From: Prevotella sp. P3-122
GTDB taxonomy: Bacteria > Bacteroidota > Bacteroidia > Bacteroidales > Bacteroidaceae
NCBI RefSeq assembly: GCF_002251365.1
Contig: NZ_NPJH01000092.1
Location: 1 to 64,000 of the forward strand
Reading direction: 5' to 3'
DNA: 64,000 bases
The stretch's first letter is position 1, and each line of letters starts with the position of its first letter. The notes beneath the pieces were generated by a model. It made no database searches. It was given only the letters and a program-made list of their open reading frames with translations, and was not told the DNA's origin. Made by a program: the position numbers and the translations under genes. Of the stretch, positions 25,701-32,210 are shown one piece after another.

Positions 25701-26385
25701 AGAGGCGGAAGTCGGCTACGAGGGTGCTCTTCAGATAGCTGTCGCCGCTGAACGGAGCCCTGCCAAGCCAGCAATATTGTATGGTGGCATTGCCATAGTT
25801 TGTCGAGTTGCGCGGCATTGCGCTTATGGTGGCCTTCAGTTCGCCGTCTATGTAGAGGCGGCCTGTCGTGGCATTCTCAGTATATGCCACGTGTATCCAC
25901 CTGCCTTTAGCTGAGGCGTTGCCAACTGAGAAGCCTGTCTCAGAGCCGTAGCCGCCCGTGGATGTGGCAATCCGCTGTGCGTTGAGCCTGTAAGCGGAAT
26001 ATTTGCCTTCTGTCTGTGTGCAGGCTGAGGCCGTGGAGAATGCCCACAGGAAATACCCGTTGCCGTCAAGGCTCGCATTGTCGTCTACGCAGTAGTAGGC
26101 GGAGATGGTGTAGTTGTCAGATGCTTTCAGCAGGTCACCGGCCGCCGGTGTCATGTCGAGGTAGCCGTTGGCTGTACCCAGGCTGAGTACATTGTATTCT
26201 CCCATGGTCTCCACCCTGGCATTGTTCTTCAATGTGGCATCCGGACCTCCTCCTGATGCGGAGTGCACCGTTGTGCCATCCACCGACCTGAAGTCGTAGT
26301 GGAGCACAAGACTCTCGTCCTGCGCCTTTAATGATGCGCTGATTGTCAGCAGCGCCAACACCATTGTAATAAATAATTTCCTCAT
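22771..26385 (-). CDS. Lyase B: LamG-fused paralogue of lyase A
   Basis: A 1204-residue secreted protein, a paralogue of lyase A. It has a signal peptide (RKLFITMVLALLTISASLKAQ), then an extra LamG/concanavalin-type module at about residues 25-235 (LVLHYDFRSVDGTTVHSASG, GRWIHVAYTENATTGRLYID) that lyase A lacks. The lyase domain follows (FIHPGGLHTQADFDRIK, PGHYWSNWPLCNALAV, QMQESGRD at 606-613, VAWNQGDDLFSYMDNRL). After it come Ig-like repeats (WNTGETTKDI, YQWDNGSNG), a ricin-like part (STQVWYLENDG) and the same C-terminal 28 residues as lyase A. Substrate is unknown; a uronic-acid polysaccharide is the best guess for the superfamily. It stands alone at the upstream end of the block. Confidence 0.82.
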   Translation of the reverse strand: MRKLFITMVLALLTISASLKAQDESLVLHYDFRSVDGTTVHSASGGGPDATLKNNARVETMGEYNVLSLGTANGYLDMTPAAGDLLKASDNYTISAYYCVDDNASLDGNGYFLWAFSTASACTQTEGKYSAYRLNAQRIATSTGGYGSETGFSVGNASAKGRWIHVAYTENATTGRLYIDGELKATISAMPRNSTNYGNATIQYCWLGRAPFSGDSYLKSTLVADFRLYNRTLEATEVSKLAGETRGLEYAYEHSPEGDNSKLLAAIAEAEALVNCSDAGMYMPGALADLQDALLMAGNIAAGGYSQTLIDRHVAMLTDAMSVVRATTGMTFDMGSLEGAYDTNRGFIHPGGLHTQADFDRIKAQIAAGNEKVVSAYNILKNAEYAQPTIQTYPVETIIRGGTTGQNYINAARGATMAYQNALRWKIEGNTSCAAAGVRILKAWANTCKLVSGDSNWALAAGLYGYEFAQAAELLRDYDGWGNNGFENFKKWMLTVWYPGCIHFLRGRNGTWENIGNQGGIRPGHYWSNWPLCNALAVISIGILCDDVFIYNQGMSFLKYDQVGTFRDPRTDDLILNDGCTEFWGNLIVTTSESELETGAYGKLGQMQESGRDGGHAAMALGLAVDIAHVAWNQGDDLFSYMDNRLAAGIEFTAACTQNETGLPWTNYKYVDCRTAWHNGWLMTAPAEPAEVRNYWGTVIGHYEGVKGVKMPYAEKAYQQMGIDAGGMGGTSGGYDHLGYSVLMNTYDGIAPADKVPTLLTPRMEYDGQTIDHNELGGLKNNYAVDTNKALPRGKTVRLMPQLPEDEEDTGNWKWNTGETTKDITITTDRSYAYRATYTNKNGIESQQVFTIAVDGDCVPSQSATPYIIYNGETISTDTLTVFYGETVTLGIWGTGGYESYQWDNGSNGTTLVTRPLVRARDFAGAYINQGGARSVCKFHIDIQNMRIQTIVNGHVMVDTVDVTVNKGDQVVFGPYVPDALPGCSYKWSSGQTTRTVLIDSAAVSGTYTLDYTVNGEKGQIVYTLLVNDDKDCAIANGEYMIYDRYNDTYLTANGNNLSCIMSQKASGEDISTQVWYLENDGSNYYNIVNSDTLFLTLAAKTSTTTGRYPFAFRQALGTDYYELHNKYPYYWLFGSDGKISVSKSKQPTTYPLMLIPYNANAISNPTIQDGGATAIYNIMGQKLSQPVKGLNIINGKKVMVRAR

Positions 26386-26604
26386 GTTGTAATGTTAGGT
26401 TTTTATTTGGTCATCCTACTTTAAATACGCATTATAAAGACACGACGCACAAAAAGGGTAGGAGATAATACATAAATTAACCATGTTTAACGACAGCTAA
26501 GGCGTTAGCTGTATAGTTACAGGTATTCCCAACACTTTCCATGCCGTAGGTGTGGGAGGCAGCTATAACAGGGAATCGAAAAACAAAAAAAACAGCCTCT
26601 ACAT
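26386..26604. other. Spacer between lyase B and the LysR gene
   Basis: No gene is seen. An inverted repeat ACAGCTAA-GGCG-TTAGCTGT lies near 26494-26513. No convincing TAnnTTTG box was found for lyase B, whose promoter should be here; its expression may need an activator. Confidence 0.4.
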
Positions 26605-27510
26605 TTATAGCATGTCAAGCAATGCTATATTATAGGATTTGTTTTCACAGAGCATCTTAAGAAATTCCTTAGTACTACGCTTGGTATAGCTGTCCTTGAG
26701 TATATGGAACGAACCTTCCATCTGCGTGTTTGGATGGTCAAGCGTGATGACCTTGATGCCCGGAATATGACTTACCGCAGCCTGGCTGATAACAGTGACA
26801 AGAAACTTGGACGACCTTACAAGGTCGATGATGACATTCACCTCATTGATTTCCAACCTTACATTAAACTGACTCTCTGAGCCTCTTGTCAGAAGGTCGA
26901 ACGCATTGCGTGCCTGAAGTCCTTTGGCTGGCATTACAAAGGGAAAGCATCTGAGGTCGGAACACCTTACCTTTTCCGCATCAGCGAGAGGATGTTGCTC
27001 GGAAACAACTACAGCCAACTTGTTGTCAAACAATATGTGCGACTCTATCTCCGGGCTTATGCTTGTAGGCTTGTAACTCAATGCCACGTCAAGTTCGCGC
27101 TCTTTCACCATGCGCATCAAAGTCTCCATATCATGACAATGAATGTTGAGCTTGATGTCGGGATATTCTTTCATGAATAGCAACACAGTATCCTTGAGCA
27201 GCGGGATGAACGAAAAGGTGGAGCCGATGTTAAGACAGCCAGCCTTCAAGCCTCTTATGTCATTCATCCTGTCTATACACACATCCGCGGCATGCAGAGT
27301 GCGTCTGGCCTCAGGAAGAAATGCCTCGCCAACATCTGTAAGACACACGCGATGGGAAGAACGCTCAAAGAGTATTACACCCAACTCATTCTCCAACTGC
27401 TTCACCTGCTGCGACAGTGTGCTTTGCGTGATGTTAAGCAATCTTGACGCCTCACTGAAACTGTTCGTCTCTGCCACGCTTACAAAGTATCTCAGTTGCC
27501 TTAATTCCAT
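26605..27510 (-). CDS. LysR-family transcriptional regulator
   Basis: A 301-residue LysR regulator. The N-terminal winged HTH is clear (MELRQLRYFVSVAETNSFSE, then LLNITQSTLSQQVKQLENEL and GVILFERSSHRVCLTDVG). The rest is a periplasmic-binding-like effector domain with CLNIGSTFSFIPLL and LDVALSYKPTS. The start is placed at 27510 because a good promoter (-33 TTG, 20 bases, -7 TACTTTTG at 27540-27570) lies just upstream; the longer frame to 27621 would run through it. It is divergent from the small membrane protein and the ThrE-like exporter pair, the usual layout for a LysR gene and its target, so it may control amino-acid export. The effector is unknown. Confidence 0.9.
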   Translation of the reverse strand: MELRQLRYFVSVAETNSFSEASRLLNITQSTLSQQVKQLENELGVILFERSSHRVCLTDVGEAFLPEARRTLHAADVCIDRMNDIRGLKAGCLNIGSTFSFIPLLKDTVLLFMKEYPDIKLNIHCHDMETLMRMVKERELDVALSYKPTSISPEIESHILFDNKLAVVVSEQHPLADAEKVRCSDLRCFPFVMPAKGLQARNAFDLLTRGSESQFNVRLEINEVNVIIDLVRSSKFLVTVISQAAVSHIPGIKVITLDHPNTQMEGSFHILKDSYTKRSTKEFLKMLCENKSYNIALLDML

Positions 27511-27539
27511 TCTAACAGTATAATTTGTGAAAACTGCTG

Positions 27540-27570
27540 CAAAAGTACAATAATTTAAACGTGCGCACAA
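27540..27570 (-). promoter_or_regulatory. Promoter of the LysR gene
   Basis: TTG (27568-27570) and TACTTTTG (27540-27547) on the minus strand, 20 bases apart. The start codon is 30 bases downstream of the -7 box. Confidence 0.7.
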
Positions 27571-27683
27571 CAGTTTGCTATTATTAATATCGATAATACT
27601 ATCGATTATGATTATTAACATCTATAGATGGCCGTTATCGAAACAATCAATAGACAAATCTTCCCGCTAAACAATATGAGCTG

Positions 27684-27691
27684 TAATTTTG
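27684..27691 (+). promoter_or_regulatory. -7 box of the exporter operon
   Basis: TAATTTTG matches TAnnTTTG and lies 33 bases before the ATG at 27724. This excludes the longer upstream frame starting at 27628. Further upstream, 27571-27610 holds A/T-rich sequence with repeated ATCGAT words that could be a regulator site, but this is weak. Confidence 0.5.
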
Positions 27692-27723
27692 CACCCGATA
27701 AAAATCATTTAAATATAGAAATT

Positions 27724-27915
27724 ATGGAATACATTATCAACGAAACTTCGGCAAGCCAATACGCATGGCTCGTATGGGCACTTATCTTGGGAGCCGTACT
27801 TCTGAAGCCAGCAATCAAACTCTTGCTAAAGACTTGGAGAATCAACAAGCGGTTGCACATCATCTCGTTCGGTGACAATAAAATATATTATTATGATGAC
27901 GAATATGACGGATGA
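27724..27915 (+). CDS. 63-residue single-pass membrane protein ahead of the exporter genes
   Basis: A small protein beginning MEYIINETSASQYAWLVWAL with one hydrophobic helix (about residues 12-32, WLVWALILGAVLLKPAIKLL). A basic juxtamembrane stretch (KTWRINKRLH) and an acidic, tyrosine-rich end (YYYDDEYDG) follow. I do not recognise a family. It is the first gene of an operon: its 3' end overlaps the next gene by 23 bases, and the exporter pair follows. The tight coupling suggests a small accessory subunit or translational leader for the transporter, but that is inference. The start is set by the -7 box 33 bases upstream. Confidence 0.65.
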   Translation: MEYIINETSASQYAWLVWALILGAVLLKPAIKLLLKTWRINKRLHIISFGDNKIYYYDDEYDG

Positions 27916-28693
27916 GCAGTACGGCATACCTGCTGACGGACATGCAAGAATAAAGAATGTGTGCCAGTTCATAGAGGAGTATGCCACGGCAATGCTGTCT
28001 GCCGGCGCCACCACCTCGCGTATAGAGCATTGCGTGGAGCGCATATCCAAACGATATGGCATAATCTCCGACCTGTCGCTACTCCCCTCGCGCATATTAC
28101 TGACGGTATGGGATAAAAATCACACGCACAATTACAGTCTGGTGGGACACACCCATAAAAACGGCATAAACCTACAGACGGTCACATCGTTGAGCCGCTT
28201 GTCATTTCTGGATATACCCCTTGAGACAGCGTGCGGGCAGATGAAAGCCATCATTGCGACACCCCGCATGAACAAATGGATAGTAATTCTGCTTACGGCT
28301 TTGGCCAATCTCTCTTTCTGTCGTCTGTTTGATGGCGACTGGTATGCTATGGGTGTGGTGTTTGCCGCCACAATCATCGGCAATGTATATAAGAACTTTA
28401 TGATTGAAAAGCATTGTGACATAAGATTCACAACCATTGTGGCAGCATATATATCAGCCATTGTCGGTTCGTCGTGTTTCATCTTTGGCTTTGGAGGCAC
28501 TCCACAGACAGCCTTGGGAGCCTCTGTGTTGTGGCTCGTACCTGGAATAAGATTCATCAATGCTATATGCGACATGACTAACGGCCACTATGTCGTGTCA
28601 CAAAGCAGGATGACAGATGCGGTCATTACCACCATCTGCCTTTCCTTAGGCCTTTGTCTGGCATTACTCACATTAGATATACAATGGAAATGA
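27893..28693 (+). CDS. Threonine/serine exporter, N-terminal half (ThrE_N / DUF1212)
   Basis: A 266-residue protein of the ThrE family N-terminal type, here a separate polypeptide. The soluble N-terminal part has the characteristic FIEEYATAMLSAGATTSRIE and CVERISKRYG segments, then five or so hydrophobic helices (VILLTALANLSFCRLFDG, FTTIVAAYISAIVGSSCF, ALGASVLWLVPGIRFINA). Together with the next gene it forms the complete ten-helix exporter found as one chain in Corynebacterium ThrE. It overlaps the 63-residue gene upstream by 23 bases and the second half downstream by 10 bases. ATG 27893 or 27896 is preferred over GTG 27872. A divergent LysR gene lies upstream. Confidence 0.88.
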   Translation: MMTNMTDEQYGIPADGHARIKNVCQFIEEYATAMLSAGATTSRIEHCVERISKRYGIISDLSLLPSRILLTVWDKNHTHNYSLVGHTHKNGINLQTVTSLSRLSFLDIPLETACGQMKAIIATPRMNKWIVILLTALANLSFCRLFDGDWYAMGVVFAATIIGNVYKNFMIEKHCDIRFTTIVAAYISAIVGSSCFIFGFGGTPQTALGASVLWLVPGIRFINAICDMTNGHYVVSQSRMTDAVITTICLSLGLCLALLTLDIQWK

Positions 28694-29163
28694 ATACACT
28701 GCTCACCGACGGGCTCTTTGCCTGTATGGCTGCAATAGGTTTTGGAAGCATCAACAATACCCCGCGCGGCTTGCTTCCCTGGTGCGGACTAATCGCGGCC
28801 CTCGGCCATGCGACCCGTTTTGCCCTGATGCACTCTTCTTTTCATCTCAACATCATCCTTGCCGGCTTTGCCGGAAGTATCTGCATAGGCATCATATCGT
28901 CGTTTGCCTCACGCCATTACCGCTGTCCATACGAGGTGTTGGCATTTCCTGCCCTATTGCCGATGATACCGGGTATGTATGCATACGGCACTATCCAGGC
29001 TCTCATCTGCTACTTGCAGTTCAATGCCGCCGGTACGCCGTCTGAGCACTATCTAAATATTCTTGCCTATAATGCCATCATGACGCTGCTTATCATACTC
29101 TTTATGGTAGTAGGGGTGCTGGTTGGGATATTTGCGTCACGTATATTCAGGACCTTCAGTTGA
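28684..29163 (+). CDS. Threonine/serine exporter, C-terminal half (ThrE_2 / DUF3815)
   Basis: A 159-residue membrane protein with four or five helices (LLTDGLFACMAAIGFGSINN, FHLNIILAGFAGSICIGIIS, VLAFPALLPMIPGMYAYGTI, IMTLLIILFMVVGVLVGIFA). The FPALLPMIPG stretch is the family hallmark. It overlaps the N-terminal half by 10 bases, so the two are translationally coupled and should form one transporter in the inner membrane. The start is taken at ATG 28684; the frame could begin at TTG 28654 but that deepens the overlap. The exported substrate is inferred from the family, not shown. Confidence 0.86.
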   Translation: MEMNTLLTDGLFACMAAIGFGSINNTPRGLLPWCGLIAALGHATRFALMHSSFHLNIILAGFAGSICIGIISSFASRHYRCPYEVLAFPALLPMIPGMYAYGTIQALICYLQFNAAGTPSEHYLNILAYNAIMTLLIILFMVVGVLVGIFASRIFRTFS

Positions 29164-29183
29164 GATTACTGTATTCCACTTGG

Positions 29184-29783
29184 TCAGCTGTTCTCAATGA
29201 TGGCTTGTGCCACCTCGCACAATTCCCTGTACCACTCTTCTCCGAAACGCCTTGTCAGAGGGCCTTGAAGAAAGCGGTAGACGGGAAGGCCGAGCTGGCG
29301 TCCCTTCTCCACGGCAGGCTTGCAGACGCTCCAGCGGTCGTAGTTGAGTCCTGTCAGCCCGCCGGGGAATTGCTTCTCCCTGATGGGGTATAGGGCGCAG
29401 GATATGGGCTTCATAAATGACGACTTGCCGTTGCGGTGGGCACGTTCGAGCGAGCATAGGCAGCAGCCGTTGCCATCGTAGCATGTAAACACGCAGTCCT
29501 TGCCGTTGACGATGCTGGTGACAAGCTCGCCGTCGCGGTCGGTATATGCCACGCCCTGCTTGTCGACCACGGCCTGCGCTGTTGCGCTCATGTCGTTCCA
29601 TACGGTGTCGAGGGTGTCCTCTATGGCTGCTATCTCGTCGAGTGTTACCGGTGCGCCGGCATCACCCTCTACGCAGCATTGTCCCTTGCAATGGTCGAGG
29701 TCACAGCAGAAATGTTCGGTTATGATGTCGGGCGAGATGAGAACGTCACCCACCTGGATGATGTGTAGTTTGTTGGTGCTCAT
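29184..29783 (-). CDS. DUF3109 cysteine-rich protein
   Basis: A 199-residue protein of the DUF3109 family, common in Bacteroidetes. It carries many cysteines in clusters (HFCCDLDHCKGQCC, KDCVFTCYDGNGCCLCSLER, MKPISCALYPIR, SVCKPAVE), the pattern of a CxxC-rich metal or iron-sulfur binding protein. The enzymatic role is unknown. It starts 10 bases after the ung stop on the same strand, so the two are an operon. This could hint at a role near DNA repair, but co-transcription alone does not prove it. The length is normal for the family. Confidence 0.85.
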   Translation of the reverse strand: MSTNKLHIIQVGDVLISPDIITEHFCCDLDHCKGQCCVEGDAGAPVTLDEIAAIEDTLDTVWNDMSATAQAVVDKQGVAYTDRDGELVTSIVNGKDCVFTCYDGNGCCLCSLERAHRNGKSSFMKPISCALYPIREKQFPGGLTGLNYDRWSVCKPAVEKGRQLGLPVYRFLQGPLTRRFGEEWYRELCEVAQAIIENS

Positions 29784-29793
29784 TATTATGTTG

Positions 29794-30456
29794 TTACCAC
29801 TCTATTGGTGCTATTCCGTATTGTGCCAGATAGGCGTTGCAGCGTGAGAAATGCCGGTTGCCGAACCATCCTCCACGGTTGGCGGAGAGTGGTGACGGAT
29901 GCGCGCATTCCAGCACGAGGTGTCGGGTCTTGTCTATGAGGTATGCCTTGCTGCGCGCAAATCCTCCCCATAGCATGAATACTATATGCTCACGGTTGTC
30001 GCTAAGCGACTTTATGGCCGCGTCGGTGAAGGTGGTCCATCCCAAGCGCTGGTGGCTGTTTGCCACGTGTGCCCTTACCGTAAGGGTGGCGTTCAGGAGC
30101 AGCACTCCCTGCATGGCCCACCGGGTAAGGTCGCCTGTTCTGGCGGCAGGCTTGCCGAGGTCTGACTCTATCTCCCTGAAGATGTTTATCAGCGAGGGAG
30201 GTGGGGCAATGCCCTCTGGCACGGAGAAGCTCAGTCCCATGGCTTGCCCTGGCTCGTGGTATGGGTCTTGCCCGATGATTACCGCTTTCACCTTGTCGAA
30301 GGGGCAGAGGTTGAAGGCATTGAATATCTTGCTGCCAGGCGGGTAGCACTGGTAGTTGCGGTATTCCTCCCTTACCTTCTCGGTGAGGCTCCCGAAATAG
30401 GGTTTCTCAAACTCTGGTGCCAGATGGTGAAGCCAGCTGTCTTCTATTTTTATCAT
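29794..30456 (-). CDS. ung: Uracil-DNA glycosylase (family 1)
   Basis: This 220-residue enzyme removes uracil from DNA to start base-excision repair. The catalytic water-activating motif GQDPYHEPGQAMGLSFSV is at residues 62-79 (Asp64). The NATLTVRAHVANSH segment and the minor-groove HPSPLSANRGGWFG loop near residue 187 are intact. The start MIKIEDSWLHHL fits family members. The downstream DUF3109 gene begins 10 bases after the stop. Upstream, a hairpin-rich 75-base gap separates it from gpmI. Confidence 0.96.
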   Translation of the reverse strand: MIKIEDSWLHHLAPEFEKPYFGSLTEKVREEYRNYQCYPPGSKIFNAFNLCPFDKVKAVIIGQDPYHEPGQAMGLSFSVPEGIAPPPSLINIFREIESDLGKPAARTGDLTRWAMQGVLLLNATLTVRAHVANSHQRLGWTTFTDAAIKSLSDNREHIVFMLWGGFARSKAYLIDKTRHLVLECAHPSPLSANRGGWFGNRHFSRCNAYLAQYGIAPIEW

Positions 30457-30466
30457 TTATAATAAT

Positions 30467-30513
30467 AGCCTCACTCCCTTTCCTTCTCTTTTGGAGTAGG
30501 GCAGGGGGTGAGG
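30467..30513. terminator. Hairpin between gpmI and ung
   Basis: GCCTCACTCCCTTTCCT pairs imperfectly with AGTAGGGCAGGGGGTGAGGC around a TCTCTTTTGG loop. On the plus strand it is followed by TTCCTTTTTAG; on the minus strand (the direction of both genes) the T-tract is poor. In form it resembles the hairpin at 18855-18905 (C/T-rich arm with TCA/TGA at the base). Confidence 0.5.
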
Positions 30514-30531
30514 CTTCCTTTTTAGTATTTA

Positions 30532-32049
30532 TCAATCAACAATCAGGTTCTCGCCAGTCATGTCGGCAGGCTGCTCCAGTCCCATGATATGTAGGATGGA
30601 TGGAGCCACGTCGGCCAGACGTCCGTCCTTGACGGTAGCTGAGTTGTTGTCGGTTACATATATGAACGGTACGGGGTTGAGCGAGTGAGCGGTGTTTGGA
30701 GTGCCGTCCTCGTTGATAGCGTTGTCTGCATTGCCGTGGTCGGCGATGATGATGGCCTCGTAGTCGTTTGCCTTTGCGGCCTCGATGACCTCGCGCACGC
30801 AGTTGTCAACAGCATGTACTGCTTTTGCAATGGCGTTGTAGACACCGGTGTGGCCCACCATGTCGCCATTTGCGAAGTTCACGACGATGAAGTCGTACTC
30901 CTGGGTGTTGATGGCTCCAACGAGCTTGTCCTTCACCTCGTAAGCGGACATCTCCGGCTTCAGGTCGTATGTGGCAACCTTAGGTGACGGAACGAGAATG
31001 CGGTCCTCGCCCTCGTAGGGAGCCTCGCGGCCACCATTGAAGAAGAATGTTACGTGAGCGTACTTCTCTGTCTCGGCAGTGTGCAGCTGCTTCTTGCCTT
31101 GGGCGGAGAGATACTCGCCAAGGGTATTGGTGACATTCTCCTTGGGGAAGAGTATGTTTACGCCTGTGAAGTTGGCATCATATGGAGTCATGCAGTAATA
31201 CTGCAGGCCGGGTATTGTAGCCATTCCCTCCTCGGGCATGTCCTGCTGTGTGAGCACCTGTGTGAGCTCCTTTGCGCGGTCGTTGCGGTAGTTGATGAAT
31301 ATTACCACGTCGCCCTCGCCGATAGTGCCGTCGACGGTAGAGTTGCTGATAGCCTTTATGAACTCGTCGGTAACGCCCTCGTCGTAGCTTTCCTGCATGG
31401 CCTGTACCATGTCGGCCGACTTCTTTCCCTCACCCTTTACGAGCAGGTCGTAGGCTTCCTTTACTCGGTTCCAGCGCTTGTCGCGGTCCATGGCATAGAA
31501 GCGTCCGATGATGCTTGCTATATGTGCTCCGTTCTCATCGCAGCATTTCTGTACATCCTCGATAAATCCCTTGCCGCTCTTCGGGTCGGTGTCGCGTCCG
31601 TCCATGAAGCAGTGTACGAACACCTTGTCAAGACCATATTCCTTGCCTATCTCGATGAGCTTGAAGAGGTGGTCGAGTGATGAGTGTACGCCACCTGTAG
31701 AGGTCAGGCCCATGAGGTGGAGCTTCTTGCCGTTGTCACGGGCATAGCTGTAAGCCTTCACAATCTCCGGGTTCTTGAGGATGTCGCCGCTCTTGCAGGC
31801 CTTGTTGATCTTTACGAGGTCCTGATAGACAATGCGTCCGGCACCGATGTTGAGGTGTCCAACCTCGGAGTTGCCCATCTGACCGTCAGGAAGACCAACG
31901 TCCTCGCCAGAGGTCTGGAGAGAGGAGTGAGCCGAGACTGCGTTCAGATAATCAAGAAATGGTGTTGGGGTGTTGTAGATGACGTCACCCTTACCGTGCT
32001 GACCGATTCCCCATCCGTCGAGAATCATCAATAAAGCTTTTTTTGCCAT
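30532..32049 (-). CDS. gpmI: 2,3-bisphosphoglycerate-independent phosphoglycerate mutase
   Basis: This 505-residue metal-dependent enzyme interconverts 3- and 2-phosphoglycerate in glycolysis. The alkaline-phosphatase-like active site is complete: MILDGWGIG at the N-terminus, the phospho-serine motif [14 protein letters not shown] (Ser61), [11 protein letters not shown], and the C-terminal metal ligands in [13 protein letters not shown] and TAHSLNPVP. The length is normal. A -7 box (TAATTTTG, 32101-32108) lies about 50 bases upstream of the start. A hairpin separates it from ung, so it may be its own transcript. Confidence 0.97.
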   Translation of the reverse strand: MAKKALLMILDGWGIGQHGKGDVIYNTPTPFLDYLNAVSAHSSLQTSGEDVGLPDGQMGNSEVGHLNIGAGRIVYQDLVKINKACKSGDILKNPEIVKAYSYARDNGKKLHLMGLTSTGGVHSSLDHLFKLIEIGKEYGLDKVFVHCFMDGRDTDPKSGKGFIEDVQKCCDENGAHIASIIGRFYAMDRDKRWNRVKEAYDLLVKGEGKKSADMVQAMQESYDEGVTDEFIKAISNSTVDGTIGEGDVVIFINYRNDRAKELTQVLTQQDMPEEGMATIPGLQYYCMTPYDANFTGVNILFPKENVTNTLGEYLSAQGKKQLHTAETEKYAHVTFFFNGGREAPYEGEDRILVPSPKVATYDLKPEMSAYEVKDKLVGAINTQEYDFIVVNFANGDMVGHTGVYNAIAKAVHAVDNCVREVIEAAKANDYEAIIIADHGNADNAINEDGTPNTAHSLNPVPFIYVTDNNSATVKDGRLADVAPSILHIMGLEQPADMTGENLIVD

Positions 32050-32100
32050 AGTGTGAGTATATTTAAAATGGTTCTTGTTATACCTTTGATGTTATGGATG

Positions 32101-32108
32101 CAAAATTA
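32101..32108 (-). promoter_or_regulatory. -7 box of gpmI
   Basis: TAATTTTG on the minus strand. No -33 box at 19-21 bases is seen, so this is a partial match. Confidence 0.45.
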
Positions 32109-32210
32109 CGATAAATCAGCCAAATTAAAAAATAAAATCAGGAGAAAAAATGATTGACTTGCTGACAAGAAAGTAAGAAGGTGGACCTGCGGGTTATGCC
32201 CGGATAGCCG

